A program made the translations under genes and the position numbers. A stretch of 64,000 nucleotides of DNA from Erythrobacter sp. Its GTDB lineage: Bacteria; Pseudomonadota; Alphaproteobacteria; Sphingomonadales; Sphingomonadaceae. The notes beneath the pieces were generated by a model, which did no database searches, had not been told where the DNA came from, and was given only the letters and a program-made list of their open reading frames with translations. The stretch spans positions 372,001 through 436,000 of the forward strand of contig NZ_JASJAP010000002.1 of assembly GCF_030066995.1 (NCBI RefSeq), given 5' to 3'. Positions 33,225 through 42,931 of the stretch are shown piece by piece. Numbering within the stretch: the first letter of the stretch is position 1; each line of letters starts with the position of its first letter.

Positions 33225-35389
33225 TCGCCCACCTCCTTGTCCGAAAGCCAGCGGTCGAGCCAGGCGAATACGGTTTCGTGCCATTGCAACGAATTCTTCG
33301 CCCCCAGAACCCAGTGGTTCTCATCGGGAAAGACCAGCAATTGCGAGGGGATTTCGCGCTCCTGTAGAACCGTGAAGCTCTGCAACCCTTGCGTGTAGGG
33401 AACGCGGAAATCCTTCTCGCCGGTGATTACCAGCATGGGTGTTTGCCATTTGTCGATGTGGTTGACCGGATTCCAGCGCTCGTAAACCTCCGCCTGCTCA
33501 AAATAGGAGCCGCCAAAATCCCAGCGCGGAAACCACAATTCTTCGGTCGAGTAATAAAAGCTGCGCAGGTCAAACAGGCCGTCGTGCTGCACCAGACAAT
33601 CGAAGCGATCCGGCCAATTGCCCGCGATCCAGTTGATCATGTACCCACCATAGCTCGCGCCCATGGCGCAGGCGCGGCTGCCGTCGATTTGCGGATCGAG
33701 CGCCAGCGCCGCTTCGAGCCCCTTCTGCAGATCGACAAGCGGTTTGCCGCCCCAATCCTGGTTGATGGCATCCATGAAGTCCTGTCCGTAACCAGAACTC
33801 CCATGGAAATCGACCGAGATGACCGCGTAGCCCTGGCTCGCCACGGCTCGAGCGTTCCAGCGGCTTGACCAGACATCGTTGAACGAACCTTGCGGACCGC
33901 CGTGAATGTAGAGGATGGCCGGGATTGGACCCCCCTGGTTTTCCAGCCGCGTTATCTGGCCCCACACGGTCGCGCCCTCGGCGCCGGCGAAGCTGAACCG
34001 AGTGGTGAGGGTGCTTGCCATTTGCCCCATGCGCTTCGTCACAAAGTTGGTGAGCGGACGCGCTCTTGCGAGGTTGGTCGAAAGGTAAAGCTCGTTCGGC
34101 GCTCCAATCGAATCGCGGACGAACAGCAGCCTGTTGCCGGGGAGCGCCGCCATTGAGCCGATATGCGCTTCGTTTCCGGCCATCAGGTCGAGCTCTCTCA
34201 CCTTCCCGCTGGTCGGATCGATCAGAAAGACCGGCGTATCGAGCGTATCGGCGGCGGTGGCGAGCAGGTAGGAGCCGTCCGCGCTCCAGGTGAGAGAGCC
34301 GAACGAAAGATCGGTATCGGTCGTCAGCGCGCGTGTTTCGCCGCTGGCAATATCGCGCAAATGGACGACGAGCCGATCGGATTCGTAGCCCGGGCGCTCC
34401 ATCGCCAGATAGGCGAGAGTGGCGCCGTCAGGTGACATTGTAGGCCCTGAATCGTGGGCGTCGTTTGCCTGCGTGAGGACGACTGGGGCGCTGCCGGTGA
34501 GGTCCGAGAAGTAGATGTCGAGATCGGTGGAGGTCGGCTCCTTTGCGCTCGCTTCGCGCGCCACGAAATAGAGCCCCGAGCTATCCGGTGCCCAGGCCAG
34601 GTCTTCCATCCCGCCAAACGGCACGGTCGGCGTGTTGCCAACAAGGCCGGTTGTCGGATCAGCTCCATCGATCGGTACGCCGGGGCCGGAGATTTCCCCG
34701 TCCTCCAGATCGAACACGAACACGCGGTTGAACTCACCCGGCTTTACCCATCGGTCCCAGTGTCGATAGAACCCAATATCGCCTTCGTAGAGACGGCCCG
34801 AGCCTGTCGGTTCGCCTTCTGGCTCGCACTGAAACGTCGGGCATTCGCGCGGGGCGCTGCGCAGCAGCGCAGCCTTGTCGCCCTTGGGGGAGAGGAGGAA
34901 CCCGGACAGCGCGCTGTCCCCAAGGTCCGCCACAAGGGTCGGCTTGCTAACGCTCTGTGCGCTATCCAAAGAGACCCGCCAAAGCCGCGTGTAGTTTGCC
35001 GCTTCGCGATCCGTGTGATCTTCGCTAAGGAAGTACAGGTGGTTTTCCGGGCCGAAGGCGAGCGCGTATCCATCGAGGCCCAATTCAAGCTCGACCGGCT
35101 TGGCTCCAGGAGCCGACAAGTCCAGCGCGTAATGGATTGGCGAGCGCGTGAGCGTTTCAGGATCGGTGTAGGTTACCGAAAAGACGGCGTAGCGCCCAAA
35201 GCGCGAAACGGTGGGCGCGCCAAGTCGGGGCATTGTGACAAGGTCGCGCGCCGACATGGGAGGCGAGCTCAAACCGGGAATGGTCTTGGACCCATCCTCG
35301 TGACTGTCGGCGAGAAGCGGCGCTCCGGTCAAAGCTAATGGCACGGCGATGAGCGCGCTCATGGGGAGGCTGAATTCAGGTATCCTCAT
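33221..35389 (-). CDS. Secreted S9 family prolyl oligopeptidase / dipeptidyl aminopeptidase
   Basis: This 722-residue serine peptidase has a signal peptide and an N-terminal beta-propeller with repeated blade motifs (for example [14 protein letters not shown]). The C-terminal alpha/beta hydrolase domain begins near residue 480. Its catalytic triad is visible: Ser in GASYGGYM, Asp in [13 protein letters not shown] and His in [10 protein letters not shown]. It likely degrades peptides in the periplasm. The ATG at 35389 gives a complete signal peptide. An ATG at 35362 is an alternative. Confidence 0.92.
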   Translation of the reverse strand: MRIPEFSLPMSALIAVPLALTGAPLLADSHEDGSKTIPGLSSPPMSARDLVTMPRLGAPTVSRFGRYAVFSVTYTDPETLTRSPIHYALDLSAPGAKPVELELGLDGYALAFGPENHLYFLSEDHTDREAANYTRLWRVSLDSAQSVSKPTLVADLGDSALSGFLLSPKGDKAALLRSAPRECPTFQCEPEGEPTGSGRLYEGDIGFYRHWDRWVKPGEFNRVFVFDLEDGEISGPGVPIDGADPTTGLVGNTPTVPFGGMEDLAWAPDSSGLYFVAREASAKEPTSTDLDIYFSDLTGSAPVVLTQANDAHDSGPTMSPDGATLAYLAMERPGYESDRLVVHLRDIASGETRALTTDTDLSFGSLTWSADGSYLLATAADTLDTPVFLIDPTSGKVRELDLMAGNEAHIGSMAALPGNRLLFVRDSIGAPNELYLSTNLARARPLTNFVTKRMGQMASTLTTRFSFAGAEGATVWGQITRLENQGGPIPAILYIHGGPQGSFNDVWSSRWNARAVASQGYAVISVDFHGSSGYGQDFMDAINQDWGGKPLVDLQKGLEAALALDPQIDGSRACAMGASYGGYMINWIAGNWPDRFDCLVQHDGLFDLRSFYYSTEELWFPRWDFGGSYFEQAEVYERWNPVNHIDKWQTPMLVITGEKDFRVPYTQGLQSFTVLQEREIPSQLLVFPDENHWVLGAKNSLQWHETVFAWLDRWLSDKEVGE

Positions 35390-35457
35390 GGCTGCGGGTC
35401 GTAACCCGCGAGACGCGCCAACTCCAGCAATTTGCACGGCGCGCGAAACGTCAGCCG

Positions 35458-35943
35458 CTACCTGCGTTTTCCGGCGATCCGGGCAATCTCGGCTTGCACC
35501 ATTGCCTCGACCATGGCGGGCAAATTATCCTCAAGCCATTGAGCCAGCATGGGGCGCAGCAATTCGCGCGTGAGGCCCTCGAGCGACGTTTCGCCCGTGC
35601 GCACGATCTGCGGCTTCGCGCCGGGCTCGGCGAGCATGGCAAGCGCGGCGAGGTTGTCCTGCATGGCGCCGCGCACCTCTTCGGCCACAAGCGGCGCGTC
35701 GGCTGGTGTGATCGCACCTTCCTCTTCATCCGGCTCGTCAGTGTCCTCCAGGCCCTCTTCTGCCAGCATGTCGCCGAGATCGAGGACCTCTTCGGCCTCA
35801 TCGTCGCTGGCTGGCTCTGCATCCCTTTCGTCGGCATCGCGCAGCTGGCGCGCTTCTTCTGCGTCCTTGCGGTTGTCGCGAGCGATCACTTTCTTGATCG
35901 ATTCGAGGATTTCTTCGACCGATGCTTCGCTGTTTTGCGCCAT
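35458..35943 (-). CDS. popZ: Polar organising protein PopZ (DUF2497)
   Basis: PopZ self-assembles at cell poles and, in Caulobacter, anchors ParB-parS complexes. The 161-residue protein has the three PopZ parts. These are an N-terminal helix (SVEEILESIKKVIARDN), a long acidic disordered middle rich in Glu, Asp and Ala, and a C-terminal oligomerisation region (LTRELLRPMLAQWLEDNLP, MVEAMVQAEIARIAG). It lies downstream of tolC, as in other alphaproteobacteria, but the usual valS neighbour is absent here. A GTG two codons earlier is an alternative start. Confidence 0.9.
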   Translation of the reverse strand: MAQNSEASVEEILESIKKVIARDNRKDAEEARQLRDADERDAEPASDDEAEEVLDLGDMLAEEGLEDTDEPDEEEGAITPADAPLVAEEVRGAMQDNLAALAMLAEPGAKPQIVRTGETSLEGLTRELLRPMLAQWLEDNLPAMVEAMVQAEIARIAGKRR

Positions 35944-36003
35944 ACTCACCTTGTGGACCTGCGTTTATGCGCGTCGACGCGACCTCGAATCAGGCCGCGC
36001 GCG

Positions 36004-37503
36004 CTATTCTATGTCGAGCGGGCCATAAGTCGCGTCAGCCGCTGGAATGTCAACGGTACGTGTCGATTTTGGAGCGGGTTCGGGATCGCGGTCCCAATCC
36101 CAGATCTTGCCCTTGATCCGCTCATAGTTGACATCCGGATCGTAAAGTGGACCTCCAGTGTCAAGGTTGAGGTCGCGTGCCTCGGCGCGGCCCATCGCGG
36201 CCAGCAGTGTAAAGCCGGCAACATAGGCATCACGCCGTGCGGTCACGAGTTGCGCTTTGGCCGAGACAAGCTCCTGTTCGGCGTTGAGCACATCCAGGAT
36301 CGTACGGTTTCCGATCGAATTCTCGGCGCGCACGCCCTCGAGACTGACCTCGGCCGATTCAACGGCGACCCGCGAACTGTCGATAACCGCAAGCGCGGCT
36401 CTCCAGCTGGCATAAGCGGCGCGGGTTTGCTGGATGACCGAGCGCTCAGTCTCGATCATCTGCTCCATCGCCACAGTTTCCCGCGCGAAAGCCTGACGCT
36501 GCTGGGCGGCGACGCGCCCGCCCTGAAAAATCGGAATGCGCAAGGTAAGCCCGGCCTGAATACCGGTCGCCGTCTGGTCGCTGGGAATGACTGTCGCTGG
36601 ATCGCCCGGATTTTCGCCCGGAATGACTTGATCGGGCACAGTACCGAGCGTGTTTTGGTAATCGTAGGTGCCGAAGGCCGATAAGGTGGGAAGCCGTCCG
36701 GAGCCGGCGACTTCGCTATCGTAGCCAGCGGCTTCGGCGCGCTCCTTGGCTGCGATCAGATCAGGATTGTTTTGCAGCGCGAGCACCACTGCATCTTCGA
36801 CGGAGCCCGGCAGGCCGGGCAAGGGGGGAGGCGAAGCCAGATCGATCGGCGCACGGCCGACCAGCTGAATATAGGTCTCGCGCGCGGACACCAGGTTAGC
36901 GAGGGCCGTGCGAAGATCCCCTTCTGCAAGAGCGAGGCGCGATTGCGACTGCGCGACGTCGGTCCGCGTCACGTCGCCAATCTCGAAACGGTCGCTGGTT
37001 GCCTCCAGATTGACGGTCAGCACCTCAACCTGATTGGCGGCGAGGTTGGCCAGAGCTTCGGTGCGCAGGACATCGAGATACGCAGCGACCGTTTGACTGA
37101 AGATTGCGCTTTCCGTTGCGCGCAAGTCCGCTCGCCCGGCTGCCACGCGCTCCTTCGCCGCCTTGATCCCGTTCTTCACGGCCCCGCCATTATAGATCGG
37201 CACGCCGAGATTGCTCTGGAACGTGAAAACGCGCTGGGGCTGGAAGAAGTTGTTCTGGTTGGCGCGGACGAACTCGGTCAGACCCGAGTTTGTATCGAGC
37301 GATGGCCTTGCGTCCGCCTTGTTGATCGGCACGTCTTCATCGGTCGCGCGCTGGTTGGCCCGTGCGCCTTGCAGCGTGGGGTTGTTGTTGTAGGCGGCCG
37401 CAAGAGCTTCGCGCAGCGTTTCCGCCTGCGCCGGGGCAGCCGCGGTCAGCGCGAGAGTTGCGCTGCTCAGGGCCAGCGCGCACAGATTGAGAGGTGCTCT
37501 CAT
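36004..37503 (-). CDS. tolC: TolC family outer-membrane efflux channel
   Basis: TolC trimers form the outer-membrane exit duct for type I secretion and RND pumps. The 499-residue protein has a signal peptide (cut near APAQA). Two OEP repeats follow (TLREALAAAYNNNPTLQGARA and SVEDAVVLALQNNPDLIAAKE), with long coiled-coil helices and IGNRTILDVLNAEQELVSAKAQL. The ATG at 37503 overlaps the stop of the methyltransferase-like gene (ATGA). popZ follows 60 bp later. Confidence 0.93.
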   Translation of the reverse strand: MRAPLNLCALALSSATLALTAAAPAQAETLREALAAAYNNNPTLQGARANQRATDEDVPINKADARPSLDTNSGLTEFVRANQNNFFQPQRVFTFQSNLGVPIYNGGAVKNGIKAAKERVAAGRADLRATESAIFSQTVAAYLDVLRTEALANLAANQVEVLTVNLEATSDRFEIGDVTRTDVAQSQSRLALAEGDLRTALANLVSARETYIQLVGRAPIDLASPPPLPGLPGSVEDAVVLALQNNPDLIAAKERAEAAGYDSEVAGSGRLPTLSAFGTYDYQNTLGTVPDQVIPGENPGDPATVIPSDQTATGIQAGLTLRIPIFQGGRVAAQQRQAFARETVAMEQMIETERSVIQQTRAAYASWRAALAVIDSSRVAVESAEVSLEGVRAENSIGNRTILDVLNAEQELVSAKAQLVTARRDAYVAGFTLLAAMGRAEARDLNLDTGGPLYDPDVNYERIKGKIWDWDRDPEPAPKSTRTVDIPAADATYGPLDIE

Positions 37504-38117
37504 GAAAATGTCCAGCCCTTGGGCTTGTCGAACGCATGAAGCACCGGGATACCAAGGTCCTCGACGGGCTGGAGCGACACTTGACCCACAACCTTCCGCC
37601 CCGACGCCAAGCGGGTGACGTTGCGCAGAACCAGCCCCGAGACGATTCGCCCGCCCTCTTCGAGGCAATCGGCCAAGGCCACCGGCAGTTGTTCGATCGC
37701 GCCGTCGATCAGAACAAGCGAATAGGTGCCTTCGACCGCGCCGTCGATCGCGCCGTCGATCGCTTCGTCCGCCGAGACCGTGTCGAGGCTCGACACGAGA
37801 GGATCGACCAGTGCGGCGAGATAGCCTGTACCCCCCTCGACAATCAAAACCGTGTCGGTCCGCGCCGGAACCGCTTCCATGAGCACCTTGCCATAGAACA
37901 GCGGAGAGGCCAGCGCTCCACCCTCGACGGCAACGCTGCGATCGATATAGGCCAGCGCGCTGCGGCTTTCGGGCAGGAAATCCTCGCGCGGAACCGCCAT
38001 CATGCGAGCAAGCGCAAATTCCTCGTTCACCCCGCTGGTGCGCAGCTGGCTGTCGATCATCGCTTTTCGCGCTTTGAGAGAATCCTGCGTCATCTCGGCT
38101 GCATCGATGCCCGTCAT
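37500..38117 (-). CDS. Degenerate protein-L-isoaspartate methyltransferase-like protein
   Basis: This 205-residue protein keeps the PCMT frame: ARMMAVPREDFLPESRSALAYIDRSVAVEGG, then VLIVEGGTGYLAAL in place of the SAM motif, and VSLQPVEDLGIPVLHAF. However, the segment between SAM motifs I and II is much shorter than usual and partly replaced by an AIDGAIDGAVEG repeat encoded by tandem 12-bp units (37738-37761). The usual substrate motif TISQP is absent. Catalysis is therefore doubtful. PCMT-like genes commonly precede tolC in alphaproteobacteria, and here the stop overlaps the tolC start. Confidence 0.8.
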   Translation of the reverse strand: MTGIDAAEMTQDSLKARKAMIDSQLRTSGVNEEFALARMMAVPREDFLPESRSALAYIDRSVAVEGGALASPLFYGKVLMEAVPARTDTVLIVEGGTGYLAALVDPLVSSLDTVSADEAIDGAIDGAVEGTYSLVLIDGAIEQLPVALADCLEEGGRIVSGLVLRNVTRLASGRKVVGQVSLQPVEDLGIPVLHAFDKPKGWTFS

Positions 38118-38150
38118 TCTATGCGTCGTCTTTCAATACCTTGATGAACC

Positions 38151-38168
38151 GTATTGCGGTACTAATAC
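38151..38168. promoter_or_regulatory. Palindrome GTATT-N8-AATAC upstream of the PCMT-tolC operon
   Basis: The same arms and spacing as at 1033-1050, with spacer GCGGTACT. It lies 34 bp upstream of the PCMT-like start and 195 bp before fumC, in the divergent promoter region. A regulator of envelope or efflux genes, such as a TetR-type dimer, is possible but unproven. Confidence 0.35.
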
Positions 38169-38362
38169 AGTCCGTCAACCCTTGCCGAATTCCAAACGTT
38201 TGGACCTCGGCATCCGATACGCTGCCCTAGACCTGCGCGCGGCCACCGCCAAGGCCTTTGACGACTCCGGCGTTACGGCCTTATGGGGCGGGCCTTATGG
38301 GAGCGCGGCTTGCATCGCGATGGGCCGGCATACGGCAATCGACCAGCACAAAGGGATCTTCG

Positions 38363-39796
38363 ATGAGCGACATTATCAACAACGGCGAAATCTTCGGCGC
38401 AACCGGGAAGGTACGGGTCGAAACCGATTCGCTGGGTGAGGTTGCCGTGCCCGTCGACGCGCACTGGGGCGCACAGACGCAGCGCAGTCTCGCCAACTTT
38501 GCGATCGGGGTGGAGACCATGCCCGCGCCGCTTGTCAAAGCTCTTGGTGTTCAAAAGCAGAGCGCGGCCAAGGCCAACATGGAACTCGGCGTGATGGACG
38601 CAAAGGTCGGGGAGGCGATCATCCAGGCGGCGAGCGAAGTGGTCGACGGTACGCTGGCGAGCCAGTTTCCTCTTTCCGTCTGGCAGACCGGGTCCGGGAC
38701 GCAGTCGAACATGAACGCCAACGAAGTCATCGCCAGCCGCGCGAACGAAATCCTGACCGGTCAGCACGGCGGCAAGGAGCCGGTTCACCCCAACGACCAT
38801 TGCAACATGGGGCAAAGTTCGAACGATACATTTCCGACCGCCATGCACATCGCCGCGGCGAGCGAGACGATCGAGCGGTTGATCCCCGCCCTGCAGCATC
38901 TTCACGAAGCGCTTGACGCAAAATCCAAGGCTTTCGCCAATATCGTCAAGATTGGCCGCACGCACCTGCAGGATGCGACGCCGCTGACGCTGGGGCAGGA
39001 GTTTTCGGGCTACGCCAAGCAGATCGATTACGGCATAGCCCGGCTCGAAAACGCGTTGCCCCGCGTCCTGGAGCTTGCCCAGGGCGGCACAGCGGTGGGT
39101 ACTGGCATCAATTCCAAAGCGGGATTTGCTGAAAAGTTCGCTGCGAAGGTGGCCGAGGCGACGGGCCACCCCTTTGTGACCGCGCCCAACAAGTTCGAAG
39201 CGCTTGGTGCGCATGATGCCCTTGTAGAGTTGTCGGGCGCGCTCAATTCGAATGCCGTGTCGGCGATGAAGATCGCCAACGACATCCGCCTGCTCGGCTC
39301 GGGCCCGCGTTCGGGTCTGGGCGAGATCGCGCTGCCCGCGAACGAGCCGGGCTCCTCGATCATGCCGGGCAAGGTCAACCCGACGCAATGCGAGGCGCTC
39401 ACCATGGTCTGCGCTCAAGTGATGGGCAACCACACCACCGTCAGCGTTGCGGGTTCGCATGGCCATCTGGAACTGAACGTGTTCAAACCGGTCATGATCT
39501 ACGCCGTGCTGCAATCGATCCGCCTGCTTTCGGACAGCACAAAGAGCTTCACCGATAATTGTGTCAGCGGGATTGAGGCCAACACTGCGCGGATCGACAA
39601 GCTCATGAATGAAAGCCTGATGCTGGTGACGGCGCTCAACCCGCATATCGGCTATGACAACGCGGCCAGGATCGCGAAGAAGGCGCACGCGGACGGGACG
39701 ACACTCAAGGAAGCGGGGCTGGAACTGGGCCTGTTGACCGAAGATCAGTTCGACGCCTGGATCGTGCCGGCTGAGATGATCAAGCCGAGAGACTGA
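38363..39796 (+). CDS. fumC: Class II fumarate hydratase
   Basis: FumC interconverts fumarate and malate in the TCA cycle. The 477-residue protein has [41 protein letters not shown] and the superfamily signature [21 protein letters not shown] lies before the ATG at 38363. After the stop a GACGGGT/ACCCGTC stem-loop (39807-39832) without a T-tract is seen. The gene is oxygen-stable class II, not the Fe-S class I enzyme. Confidence 0.96.
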   Translation: MSDIINNGEIFGATGKVRVETDSLGEVAVPVDAHWGAQTQRSLANFAIGVETMPAPLVKALGVQKQSAAKANMELGVMDAKVGEAIIQAASEVVDGTLASQFPLSVWQTGSGTQSNMNANEVIASRANEILTGQHGGKEPVHPNDHCNMGQSSNDTFPTAMHIAAASETIERLIPALQHLHEALDAKSKAFANIVKIGRTHLQDATPLTLGQEFSGYAKQIDYGIARLENALPRVLELAQGGTAVGTGINSKAGFAEKFAAKVAEATGHPFVTAPNKFEALGAHDALVELSGALNSNAVSAMKIANDIRLLGSGPRSGLGEIALPANEPGSSIMPGKVNPTQCEALTMVCAQVMGNHTTVSVAGSHGHLELNVFKPVMIYAVLQSIRLLSDSTKSFTDNCVSGIEANTARIDKLMNESLMLVTALNPHIGYDNAARIAKKAHADGTTLKEAGLELGLLTEDQFDAWIVPAEMIKPRD

Positions 39797-40018
39797 TCGC
39801 GCGGGCGACGGGTAGGATGGCGTCGACCCGTCAGCCGCGTCGTCGCGACGGTGGCGTTTGGCCGCCGATTGCGGCACAATCCGATATGTTGTGGCGCCAA
39901 TCGGGTCAAAATGCGGGTGTTTACGGTCGCTGTTCGACCAACGTTCATCTTGGTCCGATGATGCGCTGACTCAGGCGATTGGCGGAGACCCGCCCGCCGC
40001 GCTATCTCGCAAGGGATC

Positions 40019-41368
40019 ATGATGCCCCCAGCCAAAGCCAATCTTGCCGCCTCGCAGCGCACCACCAGCGCCGCGGCGAGCGTTCCGTTTCGCACGGTGC
40101 TGTTCTCGATGGTTGTGCTGTGGGCGGCCTACTTCCTGATCGTCACCGTGCGCAGCTATGTCGCGGGTTTCGACATGCAGATCGAATTGGCGTGGCGGCG
40201 CGGTTTGGTGACCTTGAGCGGGCTGGCGCTCACCATAGTGCTGTGGAGCCTCTTGCGGCTCTTCGACACGCGCCCTCTCTGGGTAAAGATCTCCGCCGCC
40301 CTTGTCCTTGCCTTGCCGGTGGCCTTGGCGATTGGCCAGATCAACCAGCTGGTCTTCGAGGAAATGCAGCTGAAGTGGGAAAAGCGCTTCGAGAAGATGA
40401 ACAATATCGGCCTGCGACGCGACGAGGCGGGCAATTTGCTGGTTGATGTACCCGTCCGACCAGGCGCGGCCGCTGCCGAAGGCCCATCGAGCGACGCATC
40501 GACCGCCCAGCCTGGCACCACGCAGTCCGGTACTACCCAGCCCGGCACCGCTGAAACGGAGAGCATTCTGATCCGTCCGGCGGCGACTAATGCGGATCGT
40601 TGGCGATCGGTGCTCGATATTGCGCTGGGACGCTATTTCCTGTTGCTTGCGTGGGCCTCGCTCTACTTTGCGCTTCTTGCCGGCTATCAGGCGAGGGAGG
40701 CTCAGCGGCGCGAAGAGCAGTTTCGCAGCGCCGCCAAGGCCGCCGAGCTGCGCAGCTTGCGCTATCAAGTGAACCCGCATTTCTTGTTCAACACCTTGAA
40801 TTCGCTTTCCGCACTGGTGATGACGGGCAAGCCGCAGCGCGCCGAGGAGATGATCCAGTCGATCAGCCGGTTCTATCGTCACAGTCTGGCCGATGATCCG
40901 ACGAGCGACGTGATGCTCGCCGACGAATTCGACATGCAGCGCGAATATCTCGAGATTGAGGCGGTGCGCTTCCCCGACCGTCTTCGCACGCGCTTTGATC
41001 TGCCCCCCGAACTTGCCGACGCGCGCGTGCCTGGCATGATCCTGCAACCCCTGGTGGAGAACTCGGTCAAATACGCCGTCTCACCCGTGGCGCGTGCCGT
41101 GACGATAACGCTGGCCGCGCGCGAGGAGTTTGACCGGCTTGTGCTCAGCGTCAGCGACGATGGCCCGGGTGTGCCAGCGGGCGTCGAGCATGGATTCGGG
41201 ATCGGGCTTGCCAATGTGCGCGACCGGCTGGAAGCGCGCTTTGGCACAGACGTCGTGTTGACCTCAACGCCGCACGAGGGCGGGTACGTGACCGAGATGC
41301 GGATACCGCTTACGCGCCAGCCGATGACGGCGTACGGCACGGAGCAGAATGACGAGGCGTATGGCTGA
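40019..41368 (+). CDS. LytS/YehU-type membrane sensor histidine kinase
   Basis: This 449-residue kinase has three N-terminal membrane helices (about residues 27-49, 63-81 and 89-107). A loop of about 100 residues with a Thr-Gly-Gln-Pro repeat (TAQPGTTQSGTTQPGTAETE) precedes a fourth helix (about 208-226). The kinase core follows: the H-box LRYQVNPHFLFNTLNSLSALV with the phospho-acceptor His, the N-box LVENSVKYAV, and DGPGVP. The ligand is unknown. ATGs at 40019 and 40022 both fit AAGGGA. The response regulator gene overlaps the 3' end. Confidence 0.92.
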   Translation: MMPPAKANLAASQRTTSAAASVPFRTVLFSMVVLWAAYFLIVTVRSYVAGFDMQIELAWRRGLVTLSGLALTIVLWSLLRLFDTRPLWVKISAALVLALPVALAIGQINQLVFEEMQLKWEKRFEKMNNIGLRRDEAGNLLVDVPVRPGAAAAEGPSSDASTAQPGTTQSGTTQPGTAETESILIRPAATNADRWRSVLDIALGRYFLLLAWASLYFALLAGYQAREAQRREEQFRSAAKAAELRSLRYQVNPHFLFNTLNSLSALVMTGKPQRAEEMIQSISRFYRHSLADDPTSDVMLADEFDMQREYLEIEAVRFPDRLRTRFDLPPELADARVPGMILQPLVENSVKYAVSPVARAVTITLAAREEFDRLVLSVSDDGPGVPAGVEHGFGIGLANVRDRLEARFGTDVVLTSTPHEGGYVTEMRIPLTRQPMTAYGTEQNDEAYG

Positions 41369-42140
41369 CACCGATCTTCCCGAAACATCGCTGCGGACCT
41401 TGATCGTCGACGATGAACCACTCGCGGTCGAGCGCACGCAGGTGATCTGCGCGGAACTCGACGCGATCCGGGTGGTCGGTACGGCAAGCGACGGCGCGGC
41501 GGCGCTGCGTCTGTCGGAGAAGCTTGAGCCTGATCTCGTGCTGCTCGACATGACGATGCCCGAGCTCGATGGTCTGGGTGTCGCCCGTAAGCTGTCAGAG
41601 CGTGACAATCCACCGGCGGTGATCTTCGTGACCGCACACGATCATTTTGCGGTGGAGGCGTTCGATCTCGAAGCGATCGATTACGTGCTTAAACCCGTCT
41701 CGGCCGACCGCCTGAGTCGCGCGATCACCCGCGCCATCGCGCGCCGGGGCGAACGCGTAGCCGAGACAAGCGAATGGCTGGACGAGTTATGGGTGCCGCA
41801 TCGCTCGGAATTGCTCCGCATCGCGGTCAGCGAAGTGCACCGCATCGACGCCGAGCGCGACTATGTCCGCCTGCACGTCGCGGCGCCCGGCGAAGAGGCG
41901 AACGAAACCGGAGAGAGCGGACGGACCTATCTGTTGCTCCAGACCATTGCCGGCCTCGAAGCGCGGCTCGACCCCGACAAGTTTATCCGTATTCACCGCT
42001 CGACCATCCTTCGCCGCGACAACATTCGCGGGCTTCGGCATGATGGCCTGGGGGTGTGGTCGGCGGAGCTTCTGAATGGTGAGGCCCTGCGGATCGGCCG
42101 CACATATCTCGCCAAAGTGAAGAAGATGGCGGGAAGGTAA
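41361..42140 (+). CDS. LytTR family response regulator
   Basis: This 259-residue protein has a receiver domain (TLIVDDEPLAVERTQ, phospho-acceptor Asp in LVLLDMTMPELDGLG, and the conserved Lys in YVLKPVSADRL). A C-terminal LytTR DNA-binding domain follows (about 150-255, with IDAERDYVRLHV and FIRIHRSTILRRDNIRGL). It pairs with the kinase, whose stop it overlaps. An in-frame ATG at 41349 would add four residues. Targets are unknown. Confidence 0.92.
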   Translation: MADTDLPETSLRTLIVDDEPLAVERTQVICAELDAIRVVGTASDGAAALRLSEKLEPDLVLLDMTMPELDGLGVARKLSERDNPPAVIFVTAHDHFAVEAFDLEAIDYVLKPVSADRLSRAITRAIARRGERVAETSEWLDELWVPHRSELLRIAVSEVHRIDAERDYVRLHVAAPGEEANETGESGRTYLLLQTIAGLEARLDPDKFIRIHRSTILRRDNIRGLRHDGLGVWSAELLNGEALRIGRTYLAKVKKMAGR

Positions 42141-42287
42141 GGGATCCTCTTGGCGCCTTCGCGCTCAGCGATCACCCACCCCGCCTCCCCACCTGATTGC
42201 CAATGGGGCCACCAGGCTTTGCTGGCTGGGTGGAGCGGCGGGATAGGCGGAGCCCGGTTCCGCCACTTTCGGAACTCCCAAAAAGAA

Positions 42288-42327
42288 AGCGGCCTGGATC
42301 GCAGGGACTAAGTGCATCCAGGCCGCT
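42288..42327 (-). terminator. Rho-independent terminator after urcA
   Basis: AGCGGCCTGGAT at 42288-42299 pairs perfectly with ATCCAGGCCGCT at 42316-42327 (12 bp). On the minus strand it is followed by TTTCTTTTT. It lies 52 bp past the urcA stop. The 42141-42287 gap shows nothing else. Confidence 0.9.
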
Positions 42328-42379
42328 CGAGTCGCACACCGCAGGGGCTAACCGCAGCGTGCGGGGTGTTGAGCGCGGT

Positions 42380-42691
42380 TCAGCCGCCGCGCCGTTGATC
42401 TTCGATAACCGCGGCCGCTTGTTCGCGCGCGGAGATGCGCGCTTTCTTGAGGCATTCGCGCGCGTCGCGCTGCGTGCGGGTGTCCATGCGACCGCCGTAG
42501 TAATTGCAGACACGCCGCACCGCGATCTCGACACGCTGCTCCAGCATTTTCTGGCCCTTGATGGTGTTGAGATCGAGACCTTCGTAGCTGACCATTTCGG
42601 TCTTGCGGATGGTGTCGCCCGCCAGAGCGGGGGTGGCAATTCCAGCGGCGCCGATCGAAGCGGCGACAAGGGCAACGGCGATGTTTTTCAT
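42380..42691 (-). CDS. UrcA family protein
   Basis: This 103-residue protein has a signal peptide (KNIAVALVAASIGAAGIATP, cut after ALA). The UrcA pattern follows: SYEGLDLNTIKGQKMLEQRVEIAVRRVCNYYGG with a conserved Cys, then CLKKARISAREQAA with a second. UrcA proteins are small secreted proteins of unknown function found in sphingomonads and relatives. A strong GAGGAG site precedes the ATG, and the mRNA leader is highly structured. Confidence 0.85.
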   Translation of the reverse strand: MKNIAVALVAASIGAAGIATPALAGDTIRKTEMVSYEGLDLNTIKGQKMLEQRVEIAVRRVCNYYGGRMDTRTQRDARECLKKARISAREQAAAVIEDQRRGG

Positions 42692-42708
42692 GTAAACTCT
42701 CCTCTTGC

Positions 42709-42773
42709 AAGGACCGCCCAGCCTTCGACCAAGGGTTCGGGGAAGGGTCGAAGCGGGGTAACCGGGCGGCCTT
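42709..42773 (-). other. Structured leader of urcA
   Basis: Nested stems are visible. AAGG (42709-42712) pairs with CCTT (42770-42773), and CCGCCC (42714-42719) pairs with GGGCGG (42764-42769) with one bulged A. Inside these, CTTCGACC (42723-42730) pairs with GGTCGAAG (42746-42753). In the urcA mRNA the structure ends only a few bases before the ribosome binding site. It may regulate translation or stability. Confidence 0.5.
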
Positions 42774-42931
42774 ACAATTGGAGAATTACGCCGAGGCAGC
42801 GCTGCGATCATCCCAAGCTCGACTTTTGGCGTTCGTCGCTCGACTGAAAGAAAGCGCGTGCGATCAGGGGGTTAAAGCGTCCGACCAACGCCTGTTTCCA
42901 CTCGACGAAGGTTTACGCCATAGTGCCACAC

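Noticed and set aside
39807..39832. Terminator after fumC
   Set aside because: The GACGGGT/ACCCGTC stem is perfect but no T-tract follows, so it was noted only as a stem-loop.
38273..39877. 534-codon minus-strand frame opposite fumC
   Set aside because: It is a mirror frame of a conserved enzyme in GC-rich DNA, rich in Arg and His, with no recognisable domain.
42141..42287. Possible gene between the LytTR regulator and urcA
   Set aside because: The frames here are short, lack ribosome binding sites and have the composition of GC-rich shadow frames.
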